From the NCBI GenBank assembly GCA_004352715.1, contig SCFE01000043.1:1525978-1589977 (forward strand): DNA of 64,000 bases, written 5' to 3'. Origin of the DNA: Hofstenia miamia (lineage: Eukaryota > Xenacoelomorpha > Acoela). Shown here one piece after another: positions 49,262-60,620 of this stretch (positions are counted from its first letter, which is position 1; every line of letters begins with the position of its first letter). The notes under the pieces were generated by a model. That model made no database searches and was not told the DNA's origin. It saw only the letters and a list, made by a program, of their open reading frames with translations. The position numbers and the translations under genes were made by a program.

Positions 49262-49353
49262 TTGGGGCTGCTAAAAATCGTGACTTGGAAATTGAACCTG
49301 TGGCCGGCAGCTACCGTAGCGGGATGTTAGCCACGGCCAAAGTCGCAAAACAG
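49262..49353 (-). mobile_element. tRNA-like SINE head (candidate)
   Basis: On the minus strand the GC-rich block reads GACTTTGGCCGTGGCTAACA, continues CCCGCTACGGTAGCTGCCGG, then CCACAGGTTCAATTTCCAAG. GTGGCTAAC fits a Pol III A box and GGTTCAATTTCC a B box, about 30 bp apart. GACTTTG and CCAAGTC could pair as an acceptor stem with one mismatch. The T stem does not fold well, so it is not a functional tRNA. Alternatively, the plus strand holds an open frame after a TTTAG acceptor (49231-49356; ...EPVAGSYRSGMLATAKVAKQ). Confidence 0.4.
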
Positions 49354-49610
49354 TAATAACAATGCAAGTCAAAAATTATAATGAATAATTGAAGTATGTC
49401 GCACTTCAAACGAGTCCAATGACAATGCGTGACTAAAAAATTAAATGAGCTCGTTGCAATTGAAACAATTTACAGTAATCCAGGGCTGAAAGTGGTCGGA
49501 AGCTCACATATGATTCTATATACGCATAGGCCTATATGTAAATATGTGTATATGCACTTACTTGGCGCTCTGTATATAATATTTGTTTGTCATAAATATG
49601 CTTGTACATG

Positions 49611-49825
49611 TATATATATATATANNNNNNNNNNNNNNNNNNNNNNNNNNNNNNNNNNNNNNNNNNNNNNNNNNNNNNNNNNNNNNNNNNNNNNNNNNNN
49701 NNNNNNNNNNNNNNNNNNNNNNNNNNNNNNNNNNNNNNNNNNNNNNNNNNNNNNNNNNNNNNNNNNNNNNNNNNNNNNNNNNNNNNNNNNNNNNNNNNNN
49801 NTATATATATATATATATATATATA
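49611..49825. repeat. (TA)n tract with embedded gap
   Basis: TA on both sides of N 49625-49801, so the gap is likely microsatellite. Confidence 0.9.
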
Positions 49826-49879
49826 GTTATGTACATAAAAATTGAGAATACATTGTATTGAAAAAAAGAGTCATAAATT

Positions 49880-52800
49880 ATTGAACTTTGAAAATAATTT
49901 TAGAACGGACAGGACCGCAATATTTGAGGACAGTTCTGGACGGAACCACTTTCTGCTGTACAGGAAAAATAAAGTCCAATAAGCACAGTGATCACTGCAA
50001 TTGGAATACAAGGATAGAACAGCAAGAGTTGTTGATTTTATGATGCTTTGGTTTTGCATAACACATCACAAATTTTGATAAAAAATTTTGTATGATTAAA
50101 CATGATATTTGGGATAGAATTTTACGCAAGAATAGATGAACGCACTTTAATAAAGTTTAAACTTTAAAATTTTGGATAACAAACATTAATTGGTATTTAG
50201 TACCAAAATAATTTTTGGAACCATATCTGGGTGAATTCAGAATAGATAACCTTTCTATTAAAAAACAATTAAGCATTTAGTTTTAGAAGTAAATATTAAA
50301 ATTTTTTGAAAATAATTTTTCATAGAAGTTTTTTCATGTGGGATTTAAATTTGCATAGAAAATTTTACATTTTCATCGATTTATGTATTAAGGAGCGTGA
50401 CAGTATAAAAATGAACCTAAAAATTTACACGAATTACAATTTCGTATTTTTTAATGGGTTAATATAGAAATTTACCAAAACCAGAGAATCAATAAGAGTT
50501 TTACATGGAGTGAGAATTAATTTAAAATTTAGACAATTTTAAATGCAATATCCTGGAGTTGCACCGCAACAAAAATTATTCCTTGAAATTGAAATTTAAT
50601 GTTTTGTAAGTTTTTAATTCTCTTTTTAGCAGTTCCGTAGTGCTGAATCTTAGTGTGAATTATTAGTATCTTCTGGAAATACTCAACTGTGTATGCGAAA
50701 TTAAATTTCCTGTTAGATTTTCTATACGTATGAAATAAATATCATAGCAACAAATTTAGTGAGTCACTTAACAAGTACAAACTACCAAGAAATATATTTG
50801 ATCAAGCACTATATTGGAAATCTGAATTCTCAATTAAAAATTTAATCTTGTAGGTAAAAATCAAACTTTAATCATTAATCTTCATAAAAATGATGTTGTG
50901 CCTCAATTCATTTTTCACATCGTATATAGTCCGTCTCAATATTGATCTGCTCGTCTTGTATAAAAACAAAATTCCATTGGCACATATGTTTAGAAAGATA
51001 CTGTTTATTTCATCAATTAAGTCATGTCAATCTAAATTTAAAGGTCTGAATTTATATTAATATCGAAAATTGTTTGGCTTTATTCCTTACAGTTGTATTG
51101 TAAAAATTGCTGTTAAAAACTGGTTGCAAAAGAGTAGTTGAGATCAGCCAGCTTTTCAAAGTAGGGGGGGTGGAGTCATGGACCTATATAGAAGGACATT
51201 ATATTAAAGAAATAAAATTTATGTCTTTATTATATAATAATGCAGGATGCCTATTATTAACTCTCTATTGAATGGATTTTAATGATTAAAGGATCAAAAA
51301 ATACTAGTTTTACTTAGTTACTTTTTAAACAACTACATTATTTTGCATATGCTGCCGTCCTAAACGCAAACAAGACTTTGGCCTTAATTCGCACACTGAG
51401 CATCACTTCACCTGTGAGATCTGGTACAGTGTGCCAAATTTCCGTTTTGATGCTGGCCCTGATTTGGTCTGTATTTGCCGTTGTATATCCAATGCAGTGC
51501 TCAAGCTCGGCTCGACTGGGTTCGTTAAAAACTAAGCTTGTTGAAAAGTCTTCGTAAACCCTGCTAAAGGTAAAACTGCTGTAAAGGAGTGTGTCAGTGT
51601 AACATTTTTTAATTTTTTTATCATTTTTACCAGTACAGTGCTAAGCAGTTTGTATAAATATGGGCTAATTTTTGTTTTAGTTCAAAAAGGCAGTCCATGG
51701 AAAAATATAATAATTTAGAAATAACAAATTAGAACTAGTATTTTTCAAAATTTTTTGTGCTTTGTTCGGTAAAATCCATCCAATAATTAGAAAGTTTTTA
51801 AAGATAAATTTAGAGGAGTCTCTCAATGTTGCTATAATTTGGGAAATGTTTGATAAAAAATTGACAACATACATGAACAACATATTTAAAAAATAAATTA
51901 CCTTACTGTTCTATTGATTGGTTGTTAAATTCTGTTCATGATAATTGATGTCAGATAATTTTCTTTCAAAATGTTAAAGATTTGATTTGAATTATTGGTC
52001 CGACTCTATTCTTGCAGCAACTTTAAAAATATATGCACTGCATGTGTCCAAATTTGGGGGACGGGTCAACCAATTCCTCCTTGGTGACGCCACTGGGCAT
52101 TAGCCACCATCTCTTAATTTGACATGGACCATTTTGACAATGAACTTAGAAAGCGAAACTTCTTGAAAATCATTGAATTACAAATTCCTATATGAATGTT
52201 GAAATATGACAGAGATTTTTTTAAAGTTGTTACGAAAATATTTAAAAATATACTTTAAGAAATGTCAATGACTAGTTTGCTATGCTACACATGTAACTAG
52301 TGTTTTAAATAATAATGATAATAATAATAATTATTTATTACTTACAGAATACTTTGATCCCGTGTGCCATTTTTTCCTTATTTTATTAATATATTCCTTA
52401 AATATTAATTTATTATCAAAATAATGTCTATGTATAAAATTCTATTCTCTTCTTAAATAATTTTATTGTTTACTTGTAAGCTTAGTTTCTCATCATTTGA
52501 TTTGCTTGGTTCCATAAACTTTGTTTTTTTAAATATTTAGCTTCTTAATTCAATAATAACAAGCGCATGTTCTGGACGACTTCCTCACTTACATTAATTA
52601 CAAGATTGAAAATTTATAGACCATTTGGGAAATAGAACTAATAAATGAGTAAACGATTAAAGAAAGTACTAAGAACAAAAGAAGGATACATGCACACTGA
52701 GAGATTCTCATTCTAGTCACATTGCTTAATAAATCAGTGCTAAATCAGTTATCTTTATAAAAATTTAATTGTAATAAATTATAGTTATACGAAACCAAAG

Positions 52801-53400
52801 TTTAGAAGAACAAAACCCCACTAGGGCCGCTATTGACAAATTTTTGTTGCAGTAATCTAAATTTTAGCAACCAGCTCAATTTTCTCATTGTAATTTCAAA
52901 TTTCGTGTAATCAACGATTAAGTTTAGATTAAACCTTAAAGATCATCCTATTTCCCTGATAAAGAGTCGTTGGAAATGTCTTGGTAACATTTAACTGTAT
53001 GTAATTTTGTGTAATTTATGTGCACATTTTATCGAAATCCAATTATATTACAGGTTGGTGTATAACTTTCCCAAACACTTGTCTATCAAATTTTTAACTT
53101 CTGAGTGCATTCTATCAAAAACATTTTTATAAACTTTAACCATTTCATTTTAAATATAGGTTTTTTACCGTACATCTTAAATAGCATGAGTTGTGAAAAA
53201 GGCATCTTAGTAATTCCTAAGCTTGAGCATGGGATGAAAACTAAATATCCCGTTAAAAATTTTAACCGAAATTTAAATTCACATGCACAAAATTGTACCC
53301 TGTAACAAAATTGTCTCGGAATTGAATGTTTTTTATGTTGATTAATTATAAATAAGAGTGAAGAATTATTAGTTTATGCATTCAATTAAAAGTCCTAATT
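49880..53400. other. Mostly non-coding stretch with MITE scraps
   Basis: The region near 51497-51555 carries GCTCAAGCTCGGCTCGA and AAGCTTGTTGAAAAGTC, a diverged end of MITE family A. A TAA/TAATAA run lies at 52306-52330. A G-run and other low-complexity patches occur. No gene was recognised; a hydrophobic minus-strand frame near 49915-50035 is discussed under findings. Confidence 0.35.
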
Positions 53401-53424
53401 CTTTATAGATACAAAGATGCATAC

Positions 53425-54053
53425 CAGTGGCGTGGCTACAGGGGGGTTGCTGGGGCTACGCAACCCCNNNNNNNNNNNNNNNNNNNNNNNNNNNNNNNNN
53501 NNNNNNNNNNNNNNNNNNNNNNNNNNNNNNNNNNNNNNNNNNNNNNNNNNNNNNNNNNNNNNNNNNNNNNNNNNNNNNNNNNNNNNNNNNNNNNCCCCCC
53601 CCCCCAGCAGACTTGTCACCGAGCTGAGCTTGAGCAGAGTATTGCATATACAGCGAGTCCAAAACGAGCCGCTTTTAAGCAAAGAAAATGTATAGTGTTG
53701 CTTGTTTATATGATTATGCAGATTTTTCTTATATTTTTATTCATATGCCTTTCCTAAAATTTATTTGAGAAATGTTTATATAATAAAAGGAAGAGCTATG
53801 AAAAATATTCGCAGAGCGCAATATTTTTTAAAAAACTATCGAGCTGAAAGAGCTTCACTGAATTTTTATGTGGCGAGCCGAGCCGTACTTACTCAAAGTT
53901 CAAACGAGCAAAAGCGAGCTCAGAAATTTCGGCTCGTTGACAAGCCGGTCCCCAGATGGAAACCAGATAGCAAGTAGCTTATTGGCCCATTGCAATAAAT
54001 TTTCTAAATATTTTTTTTGCCCCCTTAAATTACATGGGCTAGCTACGCGTCTA
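53425..54053. mobile_element. hAT-type element with 8 bp target duplication, carrying a nested family A MITE
   Basis: ATGCATAC at 53417-53424 recurs at 54054-54061, a perfect 8 bp target duplication. The ends are CAGTGGCGTGGCTAC and, inward from the right, TAGACGCGTAGCTAG, an imperfect inverted repeat. GGGGGG and CCCCC runs lie just inside. Bases 53468-53594 are N. The interior from about 53608 to 53947 is a copy of MITE family A. Non-autonomous. Confidence 0.8.
53608..53947. mobile_element. MITE family A, nested copy
   Basis: CAGACTTGTCACCGAGCTGA at the left and GGCTCGTTGACAAG at the right match the ends of the 24485 copy, and the interior is alignable in reverse orientation (e.g. TAGTGTTGCTTGTT.AT.TGA and ATTATGCAGATTTTTCTTAT). 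It sits inside the 53425-54053 element. Confidence 0.75.
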
Positions 54054-54064
54054 ATGCATACCAT

Positions 54065-55730
54065 ACTTGCACACAAAATTGGATATAGGACTTTAGGGAA
54101 AATTTAGTACGATTACAAAAGTAAGAAATCTATAGAGATCTGCATTATTTGCGAATGTAAGAGTGCATGACCATTATTTTTCTGAAATAAGTCAATTTTT
54201 TTGATGTTATCATTAAGAAATATTTCTCCCTTACTGTGAAGATGTTCTTTCAATACTCAATACGTTTCATGCAATTCCTCTCAAAATTGGGGTTTTGATC
54301 TTTGATTATAGGATAATAATGATAATCTCTGACTAATTTTAATATTCGAGTAGTTCATAGCTCCATAGCATAGCAGATTTCATTGATATTTGAAATACGC
54401 ATTTCTGACACTCGTTTTTTCTAATTCTGAAGCAAATCGTCCTGTAATTTATATTTTCAAGCCAGTGCAACAAATTAGGTTCATTTTTTAACATGGTTTT
54501 TGTATATTCTTTAACGATTTAAGACTGAATATCACGTAAGAAATAAACGCCTTAAAAATCAGGGAAATTAAAAGTTCAAAATAAATATTTGTATATGAAT
54601 GTGTTTCAATGAGCTAGTTCTTCAATGCTTGAATTTGAAGTTAAACGCTTAATCTAACTTTTCTAAAATATTTTTAGCGGTGCTTGTTAACTTTTACATT
54701 AGTTACTATCGTAAATCTGAGAAGCCCTATTTCAATAACAAAGGGCCTTGAAATAATTGGAAGTCATCAATCATTGACCTTAGCTAACTCCGCCATTTCA
54801 ATAATTTGTGAAAGCGTCTAAAAAATTTCTAGACGCCCATAATTCACTAAATAATATCTAAAATCCGAAAATATCACAAAATAATGAACCGGCTGATGTG
54901 GCAAAAGTCTTATCTGTGTATAATTTATAACATTTATGTGCTAAGCTTTGAATTGAAATATTCAACATTGATGCTAGTTTTTGCTTTTCCTGAAATAGCT
55001 GAGAATTTAATTTCTGGTGAATAACTTTTTCTTCATTATAAAAAGTAAGGTTGATTTAAAGCATGCTATTTCTTGTATGTTAGTCATTTATAATATCCCA
55101 GTGACTTACTGTTGCAAAAATGAATTTATGTTCCTTTCATGAATTATGTGGCCGTTTTCTTATACTGTACAATATTTTGTAATAATTGTGTAATACTTAG
55201 ATGTGCAATAATGTAAAACACTGTAAAATAAAAAACCGATTAAATTTTACTGACCTCATATGCAAAATGTTTGGTTTTTAAAAAGGGAGGGTTAAATATA
55301 GTTTTGTGTCCGGGGCATTTAATATGGCGCAGTCGGCCGCTTTTAAAAGAAACAGCCATAGTCGGGCACGTCATGTTCCTATAGAAACTGTGTTTCTCCG
55401 TTAGTCGGAAAGCTTAATATGTATCGCGGCGTGAGCTTTGCATTACAAATTCGTAGTAATCAATTGAGGGTTGTTGCAGTTTGCACTTTGAACTGATTTA
55501 TTGTAATTAGTGAAACACGTAGGGAAGTCAATCGAACGAAAAATAGTATAAGCAGTGGCGAGTTGAGGGTGGTGGGTGAGGCAGTCTCAGTCACACCCTT
55601 TCTTGAAGCTTGCACCACATGCAGAAAAGTCATACATTATGTTGTTTTTTGTGAGAAGCTAAATATGACACCTATGAGATTCCCTATTTCCACTAGGGAT
55701 TTTTCAAAATCTGTGATGATTTAAACAAAA
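54065..55730. other. Non-coding stretch; possible short ORF in a CpG-rich patch
   Basis: A fragment of repeat family G lies near 54830-54900. At 55324-55404 (plus) a 26-codon frame begins ATGGCGCAGTCGGCC in a CpG-rich patch that stands out from its AT-rich flanks. CAGTGGCGAGTTGAGGGTGG at 55555 resembles a hAT terminus. No gene was recognised. Confidence 0.3.
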
Positions 55731-55734
55731 AATT

Positions 55735-56230
55735 TTAAACGCTTATAACTCCCGAACTAAAATTTAAAATCTACAAACACCACAAGATAGAGAATTGTCT
55801 TTTCTTTCCTTTTCGTCTGAATTCTTTGCGCGAAGTCAAGGATTCCCGCGCAGATGGCAAGACAACTTCTGACTTTGTGCATAGCGTACCTGGACCGGAC
55901 TCAAACAGATATTCTTCAAAAAAACAAAAAATTCAGGTTAGTTGTTGTTCTCATGAGCATTAGTCCGCCTCATTATCTGAAAACTAGGTATGGAAATAAA
56001 TGGAATATTTTTACAAAAATCGAATTTCTCAATGAAAAACAGTTCTTAGTTGAATGTAATTCAGGCATAAGCACATGTTTTAGCACATATCTTGATTGCA
56101 TTAGCGGGTCCTAACCCATAGATGTGTCAAAGAAAACCTTTCAATAATTTCTTAACAGGTTTGGATAAAATTGTTCAAAATGAGGAAAAATCGATTTGTT
56201 ACGTAAAAGTAACACTAGTAGAATGGAAGT
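55735..56230. repeat. Dispersed repeat family G, copy 3 (longest)
   Basis: Shares all blocks of copy 2 (31685-32080) and adds about 100 bp including TGACTTTGTGCATAGCGTAC, found also in copy 1. An 86-codon open frame at 55854-56114 is not conserved in the other copies, so it is unlikely to be coding. Confidence 0.7.
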
Positions 56231-56260
56231 AGGGTAAAACATCAATCTTAATTTTTCCAG

Positions 56261-56378
56261 AAAATATGCACACCATGCACCTTGCTCCTCTAAGAAGACC
56301 GTGGCAAAGATTTCCCGCCCGCAGCAGACAATTATACGTGATATTGAATCTGAGACTTACGGCTGCAAACAACGTTGA
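56261..56378 (+). other. Exon candidate of unknown function
   Basis: The acceptor AATCTTAATTTTTCCAG is followed by 38 open codons with even composition (KYAHHAPCSSKKTVAKISRP, then QQTIIRDIESETYGCKQR) to TGA at 56376-56378. It is not recognised. The stop overlaps a CAACGTTGAATTT repeat, which weakens the coding case. Confidence 0.2.
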
Positions 56379-57110
56379 ATTTTAGTTTAATTTGTAATGA
56401 ACACGTTACACGTTGAATTTGTCACCAAAATTAAACCAAATTTAATTAGTATTTAACAACAACTAAAGGAGGAAAATATGTCTGTATTCATACTTATATT
56501 TGGCGGTAAGTACATGAAAACCAAGAAATTATACTACTTAGTACTTACAAATATCTTCAATTACGCCTACTCAAATTAATGTAAGAATAATTTATGCAAA
56601 ATATCAGCACTAACTTAGAATTGTTTGAAAATTAGTAAAACTCCTTTTTCCTTTATAATCTTTTATGTTGGCATCAAAAAATTATTTCTAATTCCATTCA
56701 AAATGAAAATTTTTAATTTAAATTTATAATTGACATAATTTTGACCACATTGCTAAAAAAAATATATAGGAAGTTTTGAAAACAAATGATCTTACTGAAG
56801 AAATTAGTAATTACATGTCTTGTAATGTAATGCATATCAATACTAGCAGTTTGTGTGGAATTGCCTTGTTGTATTCATTGTTATATGCATAATATCTTAT
56901 TCATTCTATTTAGTTAATTGGAAAATGATAAACTGTTATATGCATTTAAAAGGCGTTGGCATATTGTATTTTGAGGTTATGAACTATGTTGCAAATTCAA
57001 CGTTGCTGTAACGGTCATTAACACTTCCACGCAACCAGATCTTTTAAATTCAACGTTCTCGAAACGTCTGTGCAACGCCTTTATATCACAAAATCAACGT
57101 TGCTTTAACA
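56370..57110. repeat. Inverted CAACGTTGAATTT repeats, possible MITE
   Basis: CAACGTTGAATTT at 56370-56382 is mirrored by AAATTCAACGTTG at 56993-57005. Partial copies occur near 56412, 57046-57056 and 57095. The interior is AT-rich and non-coding. No target duplication was seen. Confidence 0.4.
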
Positions 57111-57221
57111 AAAAATGTTTATTGGGGAGGGATGTAAGAAGTTACGGCTTACGCAGCAGCAGAAAAAATGATTGATGTTAATGATCATTTGATTGGAGAA
57201 AGATCCACAACGTTAAATCAA

Positions 57222-57310
57222 ACTCAACTTTTCGGGTCGGATTCGGGTGTTACATTTTCTGGTCGAGTCGGATTCAACTAGTAAATATTCCGATCGGGTC
57301 GTGTTCGGTT
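57222..57310. repeat. GGGTCGGATTCGGGT-word repeat (family E)
   Basis: Iterated CGGGTCGGATTCGG / GGTCGAGTCGGATTC / CGATCGGGTCGTGTTCGG words within about 90 bp. Similar in style to families B and C. No boundaries were found. Confidence 0.45.
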
Positions 57311-57319
57311 CCATGTTTA

Positions 57320-58255
57320 CCTTATATTGTCACTCTCTATCTCTAGCAAGATGAATGCTGCTTATCAACATTATAAATAGCTTTTATATTAAATTATAAT
57401 ATATTTTCAGCCCACGCTCAGCCCAGACTTAAGTGAAAGCCCAATTTGAATTTCCTGCATATATCTGCTTACCACATAGAATTGATGTATACGTTTCCCT
57501 AAAGTTCCATTTAGACTTTTCCATAGAAGAAAATTCAAAATGTCTGAGAAAATAATTTCAAAAATTCCTGTTTCAAAGTATACGGGAAAATAGCGTTGCC
57601 AGGTATAAATGTGATATACATAAAAGACAATTCTTTCCGTGTATAGTTGATTGTAATGCATTCCTTTTAGCATTGTAATTCAATCAGTTTTGCAGTTAGA
57701 GAAACAAGTACGCTTTCAGTTCAAAATGTTAAGCTTTAAAATTCACAGTTTTAATAAGACAGCAGTTTGTTGTTTTACAGCGAAGTGGCAGATGCATTAT
57801 AAGAGATAACGCTTCGTTTAAAATGTCGCTATGTCTCAACTGAAGTATCAATTGCAGTAGATTAAGAAGAAATAATAAACGTTATTTCCTATACAGCGCA
57901 GTGTTACATTTCAAAAAAAATAATTTGGAAACAGCATTATAAAGCATTATCACTTTCCCAAAAGCAATTAGTGTGGCAGACTTAAGCGTACTCTGCTGTT
58001 TCCCGTATAAATAAGTCGACTTAGAAATTACACAGCGGGAATCAATAGCTTATTAATGCATATCACGCGTTCGTTCAGACATTCAAATTTCATTTCATAT
58101 TTGTGCTTTTTAAAACCGACGTATAATCATAGATCACGGACTACCTTTAATAACGACATAGATGTTTCTCTATCCGGAGCTATGATATGTCATGAAATGC
58201 TATCTTATCATAAAATTCTTGAAAAAGCATAACAAGCAATTAACGAACTGGATTA
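57320..58255. other. Non-coding stretch
   Basis: No recognised gene. The minus-strand frame 57407-57673 (88 codons) shows no known motif. Confidence 0.35.
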
Positions 58256-58849
58256 AGAGTGCAATCAGAGGCCCAGCGACAAAATATATTTGAGGGGGTG
58301 CAGTAGCAAAATTGCTGCCCCTGCAAGAGCTTCAATTAGAATTTCTCAGTTTTATTCTTTACGCCTACAGCATGCATAGCATAATCTTGATAATCCATTT
58401 TATAATTATCAAAATATTCAAAAATTACATCTAGAACATGTATGTGTATGATCACTAGTTTATATTAAATCACTAGGATTACTTGAAAAAATAATGATTA
58501 TTCAAATTTTTGCTTTTTCACAGAAAATTTTCCTGTCCTAATTATAAATTTCCCTAAATCTTAATTATAATGTTGAAAAAATGACAAAATATCTGGCAAG
58601 CAAATCTAAAGATTGTATTGTATATTGGTAATAAGTAAAGCAATTTCAGCTTCACCACAAAATACTATATCACGCAATTCTATTCAAATTAATCTTTTGA
58701 AATTTGAAGCTTTTTAATGTTTCCCTACCCTACTTTAATGGTAAAACTCTTTCTGCTAAAAAGTCGATGATGTACAAAAATTTAGTGGAATTTTGAATGT
58801 CTCACCAATACCATAAACAAATCAAAGTGAACTGAAATAGAAATGAAAT

Positions 58850-59040
58850 ACAAATATGTAATAACCAATTGTTGCAGTTTCAATTGTAGTGCTCGTATTA
58901 TTGCAATATCTATTTCCAAATTTTCTTTCAAATATTTTTCACAATATAAGAGCATAAGTTCTTCCAGTCGGTTTTCGCCCATTACTATTTTCTAGCAGTT
59001 CTTGCTAATTCTGAGCTTACTAAGTGATCATTCATTGGAA
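58850..59040 (-). pseudogene. hAT transposase C-terminal relic
   Basis: The minus-strand frame reads SLSKLRISKNC, a stop, then KIVMGENRLEELMLLYCEKY and LKENLEIDIAI. This is the end of the hAT dimerisation domain (SFSkLkxiKnxLRstMxxxRLexLmLLxxEkd). The in-frame stop and lack of any upstream catalytic block show a remnant. Confidence 0.7.
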
Positions 59041-59193
59041 GCAACGGCCATCGGGATGCATGTTTCAACAAGAAAATGAAATTGGTGACGCATTGTTCTA
59101 TCCTGACTTCCACTAAGCTGAATTTATTTTTTACTGATAATTGATGACCTATAAGTGTTTGAAAACAATATTATGTATGTCAAATCAAAAAAA

Positions 59194-59448
59194 NNNNNNN
59201 NNNNNNNNNNNNNNNNNNNNNNNNNNNNNNNNNNNNNNNNNNNNNNNNNNNNNNNNNNNNNNNNNNNNNNNNNNNNNNNNNNNNNNNNNNNNNNNNNNNN
59301 NNNNNNNNNNNNNNNNNNNNNNNNNNNNNNNNNNNNNNNNNNNNNNNNNNNNNNNNNNNNNNNNNNNNNNNNNNNNNNNNNNNNNNNNNNNNNNNNNNNN
59401 NNNNNNNNNNNNNNNNNNNNNNNNNNNNNNNNNNNNNNNNNNNNNNNN
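59194..59448. other. Assembly gap (N)
   Basis: 255 undetermined bases inside the 58266-60098 hAT element. Confidence 0.99.
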
Positions 59449-60224
59449 CTTTTGGTCATATTCACCTGATCGCGACTGAGAACGCCCCGTCTGAAAATCC
59501 TGCATACTTCCCTGAAACATTGAATAGTAAATTGAAATTGACTAGGCAAAGGTTATGATATAACACCTTGTGTTATATTGCCCATGGATGGGCGATTTTT
59601 CTATGGTGTTGGATAAAAAAGCTAGGCCTATCAGACGTTAATACTATTCTCAAGGCTATAGGTAGAAATACCTAAAGATTATAAATACAAAATTTAAATA
59701 TAGATGTAGACTTTCTGAATTGAAAATCAAAAAAGTTATATAAATTTTTCTAGAAGTTATAAAAGACTTCCTTCAAAATCAAATTAGGCAACATTGAAGC
59801 TAATTGTTCGTTTAGAAGAATAAAACAAGTCAGTAACCCGAAAATATAAACAAAGCATGTCACCCTAGTAATGTCTGAAATTCAATAACTATATTTACAA
59901 AAAAACAGAAATCAGTTATTCATTTTTTCATTGCAAAAAATGTAGAAATGGATAGACTTATTAAATAATGCAATTTAGAAAATGAATTGAAAATAAAATG
60001 AATCTATTACATCTGCTAAATTCTTATTTTGCTGCCCCTCTGAGAAAAATATTCGGGGGGTGCATCACCCCCAGCACCCCCGGTTAGCTGGGCCCCTGAG
60101 TGCAATATTTAGATTTCAGCTAAATTTTGCTTAGGATTTTAAAAGTATTTTATTTGGCTATTTTAATTATAAATCTAAATATCTATCTATCTATATATTT
60201 ATATAATAGTGCTGTACTGAATCC

Positions 60225-60310
60225 GGTTCGGTTAATCCGGCCAGGTAAAAATCGGTTAAACTGGTCCTGTCAAGTTGTAGAAACCGGTTAATCAGGTTAA
60301 AATCCGGCTA
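60225..60310. repeat. CCGGTT/GGTTAA-word repeat (family D)
   Basis: AATCCGGTTCGGTTAATCCGG and AAACCGGTTAATCAGG words, like those at 26857-26920. Directly followed by a family B block. Confidence 0.45.
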
Positions 60311-60384
60311 AATAATGATATCTTTGATTTTCAAAATTTATTACAATAATTGCGGTACTACAAAACAATAGAAGTAGTGGTAAA

Positions 60385-60490
60385 GCAGAGTTGGAATTAG
60401 GCCCAATTTCTTAGGCGCAAGCCCGACCCAACCTTTTACGTGCTTAAGCCCGACCCAGCCCATTTCAATATACCAATTATTCGGTCCAGT
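60385..60490. repeat. Repeat family B, fragment
   Basis: TTGGAATTAGGCCCAATTTC, AAGCCCGACCCAACC and AAGCCCGACCCAGCCC match the GC-word end of the 62515-62755 and 47395-47590 copies. Confidence 0.6.
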
Positions 60491-60620
60491 CCCTACCCAA
60501 ATTATTTTTCTTTTACGCCATTGATAGTGGCTTTTGCTTCATAGATGCCCATGAGCACTACACTATGACATTGATTTGAAAATTTGCATAATGTATTGAT
60601 TAATAAGTTTATATGTGTAT

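Larger units (their letters stand above)
58266..60098 (-). mobile_element. hAT element, 1,833 bp, with perfect 8 bp target duplication
   Basis: AGTGCAAT lies at 58258-58265 and again at 60099-60106. The ends are CAGAGGCCCAGC and, inward from the right, CAGGGGCCCAGC. GGGGGTGCAG and GGGGGTGATGC-type runs occur just inside each end. The interior carries the C-terminal relic of a hAT transposase on the minus strand and an N gap at 59194-59448. It is too short and broken to be autonomous. Confidence 0.88.

Noticed and set aside
55854-56114. Plus-strand 86-codon frame
   Set aside because: It lies in repeat family G, and the frame is not kept in the other copies.
57407-57673. Minus-strand 88-codon frame
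   Set aside because: No motif, AT-biased codons, no supporting splice sites.
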